The notes below the pieces were generated by a model, which was not told where the DNA came from, ran no database searches, and saw only the letters and a list, made by a program, of their open reading frames with translations. Both the position numbers and the translations under genes were made by a program. Below, in pieces: positions 7,314 to 15,416 of a stretch of 64,000 nt of DNA. Source of the DNA: CALBPI01 sp039814545. GTDB lineage: Bacteria > Pseudomonadota > Gammaproteobacteria > Steroidobacterales > Woeseiaceae. Position 1 is the stretch's first letter. Every line of letters starts with the position of its first letter. The stretch spans positions 1 through 64,000 of the forward strand of contig JBCCBB010000001.1 of NCBI GenBank assembly GCA_039814545.1, written 5' to 3'.

Positions 7314-8639
7314 TCAGCGATTGACGCCGAGGCGCTCGGCGATCACGGGACGGGACTCGGGCTCTGTGGTTGAGATGGTACACGCGGCGGCGTAGCGGGC
7401 GGCAGCTTCGCGCGCGCTGGCGTCATCAGCAGCGTGCACAACGGCCAGCGGTCGGTCCGAATTGACTGCGGCACCGACCGGTAAGATGTTCGAGAAACCA
7501 ACGCGGCCATCAATGGCCTCGTCGCCGCGGCGGCGCCCGCCGCCGAGGCCGACGACCGCGAGGCCCACCTCGCGTGCGTCGACGGCAGCCAGGTACCCCG
7601 CCGCGGGCGCCGGTACCGACACCGCGACCGGCGCAGACTCAATGTAATGGTCGAACCGGTCGAGGAAGTCCCAGGGTCCGCCGAGCGCCGTCACCATGCG
7701 TTGGAAGCGCTCGCGCGCCGCGCCGCTGGCCAATACGCCTTCGGCTTGCGCCTGCGCGTCGTCGCGGTCCTCGGCCAGCCCGGTGACCACGAGCATCTCG
7801 GCAGCCAGCGCCATGATGACCTCGTGCAAGCGTGCCTCACGGTGGGTCCCCGCCAGATAGTCGTGTATCTCGCGCAATTCCAACCAATGGCCAGCGCTCA
7901 CGCCCAGCGCTTCGTCCATGTCCGTCAGCACGGCGCGCACGTTCAAATTCGCGGCCGCAGCGGTTTCCACAAGGTGGATCGCAAGCTCGCGGGCACGCGC
8001 CACGTTAGGCATGAAGGCCCCGCTGCCGTACTTGACGTCCATGACGAGAAACTCGTTACCCGCCGCGATCTTCTTCGAGAGAATCGACGCGGTGATCAGT
8101 GGCAGGGATTCGACCGTGGCGGTCACATCGCGCACAGCGTAGACACGCCGGTCCGCGGGCGACAAGTCTTTGGTCTGCCCGATGATGGCGCAACCCACAT
8201 CGGCCACCACCTTGCGCAGCGTGGCCAAGTCGGGCGTGCTCCGGTAGCCGGGAATGCAGTCCATCTTGTCGAGCGTGCCGCCGCTGTGGCCCAGCCCGCG
8301 CCCCGACACCATCGGCACAAAACACCCACAGGCGGCCACAATGGGTGCCAGCGCCAGGCTGACCTTGTCACCGACTCCACCGGTGGAGTGCTTGTCGATC
8401 ACGGGGCCACCGAGTGTGTTGGATTGCCAGGCGAGCACACGCCCCGATGTCGCCATCTCGCGCGTCAGCAAGCTGGTCTCTTCAGCCGTCATGCCCTGTA
8501 GGAACGTAGCCATGCAAAACGCCGCGATCTGGGCGTCTGACACACTGCCGTCAGTGATCCCGGCAACAAGGGTGTTGATGGACGCTGCATCGAGCGTCGC
8601 ACCGTCGCGCTTGCGTCGAATGATGTCGCTGGTCAGCAT
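7314..8639 (-). CDS. deoA: Thymidine phosphorylase
   Basis: Splits thymidine or deoxyuridine with phosphate to the base and 2-deoxyribose-1-phosphate. The 441-residue protein carries the family's glycine-rich phosphate and nucleoside motifs: DKHSTGGVGDKVSL, VSGRGLGHSGGTLDKMD, KKIAAGNEFLVMDVKYGSGAFM, and the C-terminal barrel domain with PAAGYLAAVDAREVGLA. Length matches proteobacterial DeoA. The gene lies 13 bases after a phosphoribosyltransferase gene and before nupC on the same strand. Its sugar product is processed by DeoB and DeoC encoded in the same island. Confidence 0.95.
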   Translation of the reverse strand: MLTSDIIRRKRDGATLDAASINTLVAGITDGSVSDAQIAAFCMATFLQGMTAEETSLLTREMATSGRVLAWQSNTLGGPVIDKHSTGGVGDKVSLALAPIVAACGCFVPMVSGRGLGHSGGTLDKMDCIPGYRSTPDLATLRKVVADVGCAIIGQTKDLSPADRRVYAVRDVTATVESLPLITASILSKKIAAGNEFLVMDVKYGSGAFMPNVARARELAIHLVETAAAANLNVRAVLTDMDEALGVSAGHWLELREIHDYLAGTHREARLHEVIMALAAEMLVVTGLAEDRDDAQAQAEGVLASGAARERFQRMVTALGGPWDFLDRFDHYIESAPVAVSVPAPAAGYLAAVDAREVGLAVVGLGGGRRRGDEAIDGRVGFSNILPVGAAVNSDRPLAVVHAADDASAREAAARYAAACTISTTEPESRPVIAERLGVNR

Positions 8640-8652
8640 CCGACGCGGTGGC

Positions 8653-9225
8653 TCACCCGGCCTTGCGTGCCGCTACGGTGCTGACCACGTCGGCCAGCTT
8701 CGGGCGGTGGTCCGACAGCTCATCGGGAGTCAATGCATCGAGTTCGTGGGGAAACACAAGCCATTCATCCGTCTTGTGGACGTAGTAGTCCGGTGTCAGT
8801 TCGGTCTGGTTGCGCGTCGGCTTGAACCAGGGCACCGCAATGCGCACGTCCCAGGCCATATTGTCGCGCGAGCGCCGGCCGAGCTCCTTGATCACCGCCG
8901 CAATCGTGTTGCCCGTGTCGAAAACGTCATCGACGATGAGCACACGGTCTTCCGACGTGATCTTGTTGACGATGTAGTCGAGGCCGTGGATCGCCACGTT
9001 GCCCGAGCGTTTATCGACGCCCTCGTAAGACGACGTCCGAATGGCGATGTGGTCGGAATCAACACCGCAGTAGGCCAGCAACTCCTGCACGGCCATACCG
9101 ACAGGCGTTCCCCCGCGCCAGATCGCAATGATCAGCGTTGGGCGGAAGCCGTCCTTGAGGATATTGGCACCCAGGCGAAATGAGTCTTCGAGCAGACCCT
9201 GCGCCGACAAAACGATCTTTTCCAT
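8653..9225 (-). CDS. Purine-type phosphoribosyltransferase (COG2236-like), copy A
   Basis: A 190-residue type I phosphoribosyltransferase. The 13-residue PRPP motif is intact (VLIVDDVFDTGNT). The family also shows LIIAIWRGGTPVGMAVQE and the late aromatic motif PDYYVHKTDEWLVFPHE. It resembles the COG2236 group annotated as hypoxanthine or xanthine phosphoribosyltransferases; the base used is not proven. I start at ATG 9225 (MEKIVL), which has a G-rich stretch just upstream. It is the first gene of the minus-strand run with deoA and nupC. A clear paralogue lies head-to-head at 9309-9914, with 83 bases between the starts. Confidence 0.85.
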   Translation of the reverse strand: MEKIVLSAQGLLEDSFRLGANILKDGFRPTLIIAIWRGGTPVGMAVQELLAYCGVDSDHIAIRTSSYEGVDKRSGNVAIHGLDYIVNKITSEDRVLIVDDVFDTGNTIAAVIKELGRRSRDNMAWDVRIAVPWFKPTRNQTELTPDYYVHKTDEWLVFPHELDALTPDELSDHRPKLADVVSTVAARKAG

Positions 9226-9242
9226 ACCCCCGCCGCACGGCA

Positions 9243-9272
9243 CTGACGGCCGCGTCTGGAACTCGTTATACT
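9243..9272 (+). promoter_or_regulatory. Candidate promoter in the divergent phosphoribosyltransferase spacer
   Basis: CTGACG (9243-9248) and TATACT (9267-9272), separated by 18 bases, resemble a sigma-70 promoter driving copy B at 9309. The same AT patch read on the minus strand gives TATAAC, so the spacer could drive both directions. An 83-base spacer leaves room for only one regulator site. Confidence 0.45.
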
Positions 9273-9308
9273 CGCGCCATCCTACCGTAGATCGCCACCG
9301 AGGCACAG

Positions 9309-9914
9309 ATGGGCGCCGCCCCTCCCGACAAGCAGTTCGTTAACGCCGATGACATGCTCATTGACGCCTTCAAGCTGTCGGTGCAGATCTATGACTCCGG
9401 CTTCAAGCCCGACTTCCTCGTCGGCCTGTGGCGCGGCGGCAGCGCCGTCGGTATCGCGGTCCAAGAAGGCCTCGAGCACTTTGGAATCGACACCGATCAC
9501 ATTGCTGTTCGCACGAGCTACGCCGGCTTCGATGCCTACCACCGGCAACGGGCTGACAAGAAATCAGCGATCCGAGTACACGGTTTGCGCTACCTGCTCG
9601 AAAATGTGAGCTCCTCACATTCGCTGCTCATCGTGGACGACGTGTTTTCGACGGGCTCCAGCGCCCAGGCTGTGATCGACAAGCTCGCGCGCAAGTCGCG
9701 CCGCAACCTGCCACGCGACATTCGCATTGCGACGATCTGGTTCCGACCGAGCGAACAGACGCTGCGCCCGCCGGACTTCTACGTACACGAGACACGCAAC
9801 TGGCTGGTACTGCCTTACGAGCTGTCGGGACTGTCTGCGGAAGACATTCGCGAGCACAAGCCGGAACTGGCAGACATCCTCGACGAGATCCCCGAACACC
9901 TGCCCGAAGCCTGA
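9309..9914 (+). CDS. Purine-type phosphoribosyltransferase (COG2236-like), copy B
   Basis: A 201-residue paralogue of the divergent neighbour. The same blocks are present in the same order: FLVGLWRGGSAVGIAVQE, DHIAVRTSYAGFD, the PRPP loop LLIVDDVFSTGSS and PDFYVHETRNWLVLPYE. Compared with copy A, it has an insertion after the second block (AYHRQRADKKSAI) and a Ser-Ser in place of Asn-Thr in the PRPP loop. These differences may shift base preference or assembly; that is inference. The next gene, a PfkB kinase, starts 37 bases downstream on the same strand. An upstream GAGG precedes the ATG. Confidence 0.85.
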   Translation: MGAAPPDKQFVNADDMLIDAFKLSVQIYDSGFKPDFLVGLWRGGSAVGIAVQEGLEHFGIDTDHIAVRTSYAGFDAYHRQRADKKSAIRVHGLRYLLENVSSSHSLLIVDDVFSTGSSAQAVIDKLARKSRRNLPRDIRIATIWFRPSEQTLRPPDFYVHETRNWLVLPYELSGLSAEDIREHKPELADILDEIPEHLPEA

Positions 9915-9951
9915 GCGGCGCCATCCTGCCCACGGCCCACCTGGAATCCCC

Positions 9952-10938
9952 ATGAGTAAACCCCAAGTCGAGCTGATCGGCATCAGCAACGCGATCGTGG
10001 ACGTCTTGTGCCACGTCGACCCCGAATTTGTGAGCCAGTTCGGCAACCCGCCGGGCTCAATGACGCTGATCGACCGCGACGACGCCGAGCGAATCTACGA
10101 CATGATGGGACCCGCCACAGAAAGCGCCGGTGGCTCTGTCGCCAACAGTGTCGCCTGCTTCGCGAGCCTCGGTGGCCAAGCTGCCTACATTGGTCGCGTC
10201 GCCGAGGACCAGCTCGGACGCATCTTCAATCACGACATGGCCAGTCTCGGTGTCGACGTGCGCCTGCCTGAGGAAACGCGCGCCGCGCCGACGGCGCGAT
10301 GCCACGTGCTCATCACACCCGATGGCGAACGCACGATGCAGACCTTTCTCGGCGCCTGCACAGAGATTGCCGTTAGCGACGTCACGCCGGACACGGTGGG
10401 CGCGCCCAAATTGCTGCTGCTCGAAGGCTATGTCTGGGATACACCTGATGGCCCCGCCGCCATGCAGGCTGCCATCACGCACACGCGCGCGACTGGCGGG
10501 CGCGTGGCGCTGTCGCTATCGGACTCCTTTTGCGTCGAACGCCACCACGACGCATTCCTCGCGCTGACACAAGGCGATGCCGATTTGGTTATCGGCAATG
10601 AAGCCGAAGTGCGCGCGCTGTTCGGCGGGGATGACCTCGACACGGTGCGCGAGCGCGCGGCCGCATCGGGCAAACTCGTGGTCATGACGCGCCACGAACA
10701 TGGCAGCGAAGTCTTCCAGGGCGCAGAACACATCGTGCAGCGCGCCGACACCGTCGAGCGCGTGGTGGACTCAACCGGGGCCGGTGACGCCTGGGTGGCA
10801 GGTTTTCTGTATGGCGTGGCGCGCGACTACGCGCTTCCGGACGCCACGGCGCTGGCCACGAAATGCGCAACACTGGCGCTGAGCCAGGTGGGCGCGCGAC
10901 CGCAACCCGCAGCGCTCGCCGCCCTCCTATCCGACTAG
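9952..10938 (+). CDS. PfkB-family kinase, probably adenosine/nucleoside kinase
   Basis: A 328-residue ribokinase-fold kinase. The first signature region reads SAGGSVANSVACFASLGG and the anion hole with catalytic Asp reads DSTGAGDAWVAGF. The N-terminus (ELIGISNAIVDVLCHVD) and the Gly-Gly-Ser-Val-Ala-Asn pattern are the form seen in bacterial proteins labelled adenosine kinase rather than in fructokinases. Together with the island around it, this supports phosphorylation of adenosine or another nucleoside. I use ATG 9952; earlier in-frame sequence overlaps the phosphoribosyltransferase. It converges on the ALDH-like gene with 7 bases between stops and no terminator seen. Confidence 0.8.
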   Translation: MSKPQVELIGISNAIVDVLCHVDPEFVSQFGNPPGSMTLIDRDDAERIYDMMGPATESAGGSVANSVACFASLGGQAAYIGRVAEDQLGRIFNHDMASLGVDVRLPEETRAAPTARCHVLITPDGERTMQTFLGACTEIAVSDVTPDTVGAPKLLLLEGYVWDTPDGPAAMQAAITHTRATGGRVALSLSDSFCVERHHDAFLALTQGDADLVIGNEAEVRALFGGDDLDTVRERAAASGKLVVMTRHEHGSEVFQGAEHIVQRADTVERVVDSTGAGDAWVAGFLYGVARDYALPDATALATKCATLALSQVGARPQPAALAALLSD

Positions 10939-10945
10939 CCGGAGG

Positions 10946-11818
10946 CTAATTCGCCACGGGGTGCCAGGTGGTCTTGATCTCCTGGAACGCTTCGATGTGC
11001 CAGGGGCTCGCCGAGGCATCGGCCGACCAATCCACATTGTCGAAGCGACGCACGCGTTTGAAGTTCTCGGCGGCCGCTTTTTCGGCCGCATTGCCGGCAT
11101 CGGCGGTGACGTCGCAGAGCGCCAGTGCGTTGACGTCCATGTGACCGGCCATGTGCGAAAGTAACTCGTCGCGTTGCCCCGTGAGCAGATTGATCACACC
11201 GCCGGGCACGTCAGACGCGTGCAGCACTTCAGCAAAGCTCACCGCAGACAGCGGGTGCGACTCAGAAGCCAGGGCCACAACGGTATTGCCGCCAACAATG
11301 GCGGGCACCACCACGGATACCAACCCGAGCAAGCCCGGCTGTTGGGGCAACACCGCGGCGACGACGCCCGTCGGCTCGGGCAGCGAGAAGTTGAAATGCG
11401 CCGAGGCCACGGGATTTACGCTCGACAGCACCTGCGTGTATTTGTCGGACCAGCCAGCGTAGTAAATGAGCCGATCGACGCTGGCCTCCACCTGGGCCAT
11501 AGCCGCGGCTTCGGCCACGCCTTCTGCATGCAGCTCTGCGGCAAACTGTGCGGCACGCCCCTCGAGCATCTCGGCGATGCGGTAGATGATTTGGCCGCGC
11601 AGGTAGGCGCTGGCTGCAGACCAACCCGCCACTGCACCGCGCGCCGCGACCACGGCGTTGCGGAAGTCCTTGCGGCTCGCGCGGCAGACGTTGACGGCGC
11701 CGGCACCATCGCTACGCTCAAAACTCTCGTAGCGACCCGACTCCGTGCGCGGGAACTTGCCGCCGATGTAGAGCTTGTAGGTCTTGGCGACGTCGAGCCG
11801 CGCGCGTTCGCCGCTCAT
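10946..11818 (-). CDS. Truncated aldehyde-dehydrogenase-like protein without catalytic domain (ALDH16 C-terminal half-like)
   Basis: A 290-residue protein that matches only the NAD-binding part of aldehyde dehydrogenases (YIGGKFPRTESGRYE, YYAGWSDKY, PAIVGGNTVVALASE, DVPGGVINLLTG). The position of the oxyanion Asn reads LPQQPG instead of IPWNFP, and the protein ends before the catalytic Glu/Cys domain, so it should not be an active dehydrogenase alone. Its start overlaps the stop of the full ALDH gene by 4 bases (ATGA). A full ALDH followed by an inactive ALDH-like half is the domain order of ALDH16. Here the halves sum to 783 residues, about the size of single-chain bacterial ALDH16. Probably a structural or regulatory subunit. 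Confidence 0.8.
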   Translation of the reverse strand: MSGERARLDVAKTYKLYIGGKFPRTESGRYESFERSDGAGAVNVCRASRKDFRNAVVAARGAVAGWSAASAYLRGQIIYRIAEMLEGRAAQFAAELHAEGVAEAAAMAQVEASVDRLIYYAGWSDKYTQVLSSVNPVASAHFNFSLPEPTGVVAAVLPQQPGLLGLVSVVVPAIVGGNTVVALASESHPLSAVSFAEVLHASDVPGGVINLLTGQRDELLSHMAGHMDVNALALCDVTADAGNAAEKAAAENFKRVRRFDNVDWSADASASPWHIEAFQEIKTTWHPVAN

Positions 11819-13296
11819 GCGCCTGCTCCCATGCCGAGATCGAGATACGCGCCCAGGCCGTGCAGGCCACCCTCGCGTCCCATACCACTTTCCTTGTAGC
11901 CGCCAAACGGTGACGTGGGGTCGAACTTGTTGAAGGTGTTGGCCCAGACGACACCCGCGCGCAGCGCGCCCGTCATCTTGAAGATGCGTGAGCCCTTGTC
12001 CGTCCAGACACCGCCAGACAAACCGTAAGGCGTATTGTTGGCCTTCTCACGGGCCTCATCGAAGGTGCGGAAGGTCTGCACGGTTAGCACGGGGCCGAAG
12101 ATCTCTTCCTGCACCACGCGGTTCGACTGCGCGACCCCGGTAATGAGCGTGGGACGGCAGTAGTAACCCGACTGCGGTGCGTCGCTGCCGCCCTGCCAGA
12201 TTTCGGCGCCCTCAGCACGGCCAATGTCGATGTACTCGTTGATCCGCGCCAGTTGCGCTTCCGAGTTGATCGCGCCGACATCCGTGTTCTTGTCGAGCGG
12301 GTCGCCGACGATGAGCGTGTCAATGCGCGTGCGCAGCCGATCGAGCAGTGGTTCCGCTATCGCTTCCGAAACCAGCAGGCGCGATCCCGCGCAGCACACG
12401 TGGCCCTGATTGAAGAAGATGCCATTGACGATGCCCTCAACGGCCTGGTCGAGCGCGGCGTCCTCGAGCACGATGTTGGCGGCCTTGCCGCCGAGTTCCA
12501 GCGTGTAAGGCGTACCCGTACCTGCCAGCGTGCGCATGATGTCGCGACCGACCGCTGTCGAGCCCGTGAAGGCGAACTTGTCGAGATCCGGATGGCGCAC
12601 GAGTGCGGCGCCGGTGTCGCCCGCACCGGTGACAATGTTCACCACGCCTGGCGGCAGCCCGACGTCAGCGACGAGCTCTGCGAGCTTGAGCGCCGTCAGC
12701 GGCGTCGTTTCCGCGGGCTTGAGCACGACGGTGTTACCCGCGGCCAATGCGGGCGCGAGCTTCCAGGCTGCCATGAGCAACGGGAAGTTCCACGGGATAA
12801 CCTGCCCCGCCACGCCCAGCGACTTCGGGTTCACGCCCGGGAACGCGTAGTTGAGCTTGTCGGCCCAGCCCGCATAGTAAAAGAAGTGCGCAGACGCGAG
12901 CGGGATGTCGATATCCCGCGACTCCCGAATCGGCTTGCCGCCATCCATGGATTCGACAACGGCGAACTCGCGCGCGCGCTCGGCGATCGCGCGGGCGATG
13001 CGGAACACGTACTTGCCGCGCTCTGCGGGCTTCATTTTCGACCAGACCGTGTCGTAAGCCTTGCGCGCCGCCGCAACGGCACGATCCACGTCTTCACTAC
13101 CCGCCTGCGCGATGCTTGCGATCGGCGCCTGCGTGGCCGGGTTGATCGTCTCGAACGTCTTGCCGCTGGCGGCTGGCGTGAACTCGCCGTCAATGAACAG
13201 ACCGTAGCTGTCGCGCAGCGAGACGTGATCGGTGCTCTCGGGGGCCGGGTCGTACTGCCAGCCCGGTTCGAAAGCCAGTGTGCTTTTGGTTGCCAT
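11815..13296 (-). CDS. Aldehyde dehydrogenase, catalytic subunit (ALDH16 N-terminal half-like)
   Basis: A complete 493-residue NAD(P)-dependent aldehyde dehydrogenase. Catalytic residues are all visible: Asn170 in VIPWNFPLL, Glu267 in LELGGKAAN and the nucleophile at Cys301/302 in FFNQGHVCCAGSR. The late motif EEIFGPVLTVQTF and the C-terminal NTFNKFDPTSPFGGYKESGMGRE are present. It sits in the same strand run as deoD and deoC. DeoC releases acetaldehyde, so acetaldehyde oxidation to acetate is the likely job; the substrate is inferred from context. The start lies 17 bases after deoC, and the stop overlaps the ALDH-like partner by 4 bases. Confidence 0.9.
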   Translation of the reverse strand: MATKSTLAFEPGWQYDPAPESTDHVSLRDSYGLFIDGEFTPAASGKTFETINPATQAPIASIAQAGSEDVDRAVAAARKAYDTVWSKMKPAERGKYVFRIARAIAERAREFAVVESMDGGKPIRESRDIDIPLASAHFFYYAGWADKLNYAFPGVNPKSLGVAGQVIPWNFPLLMAAWKLAPALAAGNTVVLKPAETTPLTALKLAELVADVGLPPGVVNIVTGAGDTGAALVRHPDLDKFAFTGSTAVGRDIMRTLAGTGTPYTLELGGKAANIVLEDAALDQAVEGIVNGIFFNQGHVCCAGSRLLVSEAIAEPLLDRLRTRIDTLIVGDPLDKNTDVGAINSEAQLARINEYIDIGRAEGAEIWQGGSDAPQSGYYCRPTLITGVAQSNRVVQEEIFGPVLTVQTFRTFDEAREKANNTPYGLSGGVWTDKGSRIFKMTGALRAGVVWANTFNKFDPTSPFGGYKESGMGREGGLHGLGAYLDLGMGAGA

Positions 13297-13313
13297 GTGG
13301 AGTCCGGTCTCCG

Positions 13314-14228
13314 TCAGTCTTTGGAGAAGTAATCGGGCGACTGGTAACGACCCGTCGCCTGCTTCTCAAGTTGCATAAGGACGTCATTGGCGAGCGAGCT
13401 CGCGCCGAAGCGGAACCAGCGCGGCGTCATCCACTTTGCGCCCAGCGTCTCGTTTAGCATCACGAGGTAGTGCAACGCCATCTTGGCGACCGAGATACCG
13501 CCCGCGGGCTTCATGCCCACCTGTACGCCCGTTTCCAGAAAGTGGTCCCGGATGGCGTGCAGCATGGTCAGTGTGACGGGCATCGTGGCTGCCGGCTTGA
13601 TCTTGCCCGTTGAGGTCTTGATAAAATCAGCGCCCGCGGCCATGGCCAGCATGCTGGCCTGGCGCACGCGGTCGAGCGAGCCCAGCTCACCGGTTTCCAG
13701 AATCACCTTGAGATGCGCATCCCCGCAGGCCGTCTTCACCGCAACGATTTCGTCAAACACGGTGTCGTAATCGCCGGCCAGGAACGCACCGCGGGCGATA
13801 ACCATGTCGATCTCCGCAGCGCCTGCTTCCACGGCCATTCGCGTGTCGTCGAGCTTGACCGAGAGCGGCGCCTGGCCACTAGGGAACGCTGTGGCCACGG
13901 AAGCGACCTCGATGCCGCTGTCGCCCAGCGCGTCGCGCGCGACGGACACCATGGTCGGGTAGACGCAGACGGCGGCCACAGTCGGCAGATCGGGCATGCG
14001 TTCGTGCAGGTGCTGCGCCTTGGCGCAAAGCTGGCGCACCTTGCCCGGCGTGTCCGCACCCTCGAGCGTCGTGAGGTCAATCATCGACAGCGCGAGCTTG
14101 AGCCCGGCCACCTTGCTGGCCGTCTTGATCGAGCGGCTGCGGAAACGCGCCACGCGTTCCTCGACACCGACCGTATCGACGGGTGTGACGCGCGCGAGAT
14201 CAGGCTGCCTGGGCTCAGCCGCGCTCAC
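13314..14228 (-). CDS. deoC: Deoxyribose-phosphate aldolase
   Basis: Class I aldolase that splits 2-deoxy-D-ribose-5-phosphate into glyceraldehyde-3-phosphate and acetaldehyde. The 304-residue protein contains the Schiff-base lysine in ADFIKTSTGK, the active-site region EIDMVIARGAFLAGDY, LKVILETGEL and the phosphate-binding MKPAGGIS. It is longer than the short E. coli form (259 residues) because of an N-terminal extension, which is common in the form paired with ALDH genes. Its start lies inside the end of deoD (14-base overlap) and ALDH follows after 17 bases, which points to one transcript deoD-deoC-ALDH-ALDH'. Confidence 0.95.
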   Translation of the reverse strand: MSAAEPRQPDLARVTPVDTVGVEERVARFRSRSIKTASKVAGLKLALSMIDLTTLEGADTPGKVRQLCAKAQHLHERMPDLPTVAAVCVYPTMVSVARDALGDSGIEVASVATAFPSGQAPLSVKLDDTRMAVEAGAAEIDMVIARGAFLAGDYDTVFDEIVAVKTACGDAHLKVILETGELGSLDRVRQASMLAMAAGADFIKTSTGKIKPAATMPVTLTMLHAIRDHFLETGVQVGMKPAGGISVAKMALHYLVMLNETLGAKWMTPRWFRFGASSLANDVLMQLEKQATGRYQSPDYFSKD

Positions 14229-14928
14229 GGACGGTCTCCAGCGCGACCTGGATCATGTCGTCAAAAGTCGTGGCACGCTCATCGGAACTCAGTGCTTCGC
14301 CGCTGCGGATGTCATCGCTGACCGTGCAGATGGCCAGCGCCTCCACACCGTGCTCCGCACAAATCGGGTAGATGCCCGCGGCCTCCATTTCAACGCCAAG
14401 CACATCGTACTTGGCCATCGTGTCAAACATATCCGGGTCGGGCGTGTAGAACAGGTCCGCCGAGAACAGGTTGCCTACGTGGTAGCGCACACCGCGCGCC
14501 TGGGCCACGTCGGCAGCTGTGCGCAGCAAGCGGTAATCCGCGATCGCCGCGTAGTCGTAGCCGCCGAAACGCATGCGGTTAACAGCCGAGTCCGTTGACG
14601 CACCGGCGCCGATGATGACGTCACGCAGCCGGACACGCGGGTTGACCGTGCCACAGGAACCCACTCGAATGATGCGGCCGACGCCGTACTCCGTGACCAG
14701 CTCATGCACGTAGATCGACACCGACGGGATGCCCATACCGTGCGCCATGATCGACACGGGTACGCCCTCATAGGTACCGGTGAAGCCGAACATGTTGCGA
14801 ACGTCGGTAACTTTTCGGGGCGCATCGAGATACGTCTCGGCAATGTACTGCGCGCGCAGCGGGTCGCCGGGCATAAGAACGCTGGGTGCAAAATCGCCGG
14901 GTGCGGCGTTCATGTGTTTGGTCGCCAT
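14215..14928 (-). CDS. deoD: Purine-nucleoside phosphorylase, DeoD type
   Basis: Phosphorolyses purine nucleosides and deoxynucleosides to base plus (deoxy)ribose-1-phosphate. The 237-residue protein aligns with hexameric DeoD throughout: MATKHMNA at the start, VLMPGDPLRAQYIAE, HGMGIPSVSIY, RVGSCGTVNPRVRLRD, GNLFSADLFY, GVEMEAAGIYP and the catalytic Asp in CTVSDDIRSGE. I chose ATG 14928 by this alignment; the Shine-Dalgarno site is weak. It is the first gene of the deoD-deoC-ALDH run and diverges from the cupin gene, with 97 bases between the two starts. Confidence 0.96.
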   Translation of the reverse strand: MATKHMNAAPGDFAPSVLMPGDPLRAQYIAETYLDAPRKVTDVRNMFGFTGTYEGVPVSIMAHGMGIPSVSIYVHELVTEYGVGRIIRVGSCGTVNPRVRLRDVIIGAGASTDSAVNRMRFGGYDYAAIADYRLLRTAADVAQARGVRYHVGNLFSADLFYTPDPDMFDTMAKYDVLGVEMEAAGIYPICAEHGVEALAICTVSDDIRSGEALSSDERATTFDDMIQVALETVRERG

Positions 14929-15025
14929 GGATCGTGTCGTCGCCGTGTCTGGCCCTTGGGAATGGAGCGCTATGATACACCGCCACCCCGAACGAGGTGG
15001 CCCGCAAGCCGCACCGGAGCAGCCC

Positions 15026-15379
15026 ATGCACACACGATCTGACGACCTCGAGACCGTCTACACCGACGAGCGCTGTTTCATCACCGAGCTCGTCAATGAC
15101 CCGGACCACCCCGAGGCATCCGTGGCCAAGTGCCGCGTGGCACCCGGGGTGCTCACGCAGCGCCACAGCCTATCGGTTCGAGAGTGGTATCTGGTCCAGT
15201 CCGGGCAAGGAGAGATGCACGTCGGTGACGCAGCCCCCTTCGTAATCGGACCCGGTGACGTGGTCGCTATCCCTGCCGGGGCCGCGCAACAGGTCCGCAA
15301 CACGGGTATCGAGGACCTCGTCTTCCAGTGCCTGTGTCTGCCCCGCTTCACGCCAGACAGCTACACCAATCTCGAGTAA
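15026..15379 (+). CDS. Small cupin-domain protein
   Basis: A 117-residue single-cupin protein. Motif 1 is partly preserved (RVAPGVLTQRHSLSVREWYLVQSGQG, with His and Glu-type positions) and motif 2 reads VIGPGDVVAIPAGAAQQVRN, lacking the usual His of PxGxxH. A metal may therefore be bound loosely or not at all. Cupins of this size are sugar isomerases, regulators or small-molecule binders, and I cannot choose. The start ATG 15026 has GGAG seven bases upstream. It lies between deoD (divergent) and the MtaD-like gene (same strand, 37 bases later). Confidence 0.75.
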   Translation: MHTRSDDLETVYTDERCFITELVNDPDHPEASVAKCRVAPGVLTQRHSLSVREWYLVQSGQGEMHVGDAAPFVIGPGDVVAIPAGAAQQVRNTGIEDLVFQCLCLPRFTPDSYTNLE

Positions 15380-15416
15380 CGCGGCACGTGCCCCGGTGCT
15401 GGGCTAACATCTTGGG

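Noticed and set aside
7647..8501. Long plus-strand open frame of 284 codons inside deoA
   Set aside because: It is the antisense shadow of the strongly supported deoA gene, has no family motif, and is rich in His/Arg/Gln as expected from reversed GC-rich codons.
12253..13332. Plus-strand open frame of 359 codons opposite the full aldehyde dehydrogenase
   Set aside because: The ALDH on the minus strand has every catalytic motif. The reverse frame is Arg/Val-rich without domains.
15026..15379. Cupin as a sugar-phosphate isomerase for deoxyribose metabolism
   Set aside because: Metal-binding motif 2 lacks its histidine and the protein is too short for known isomerases; context alone is not enough.
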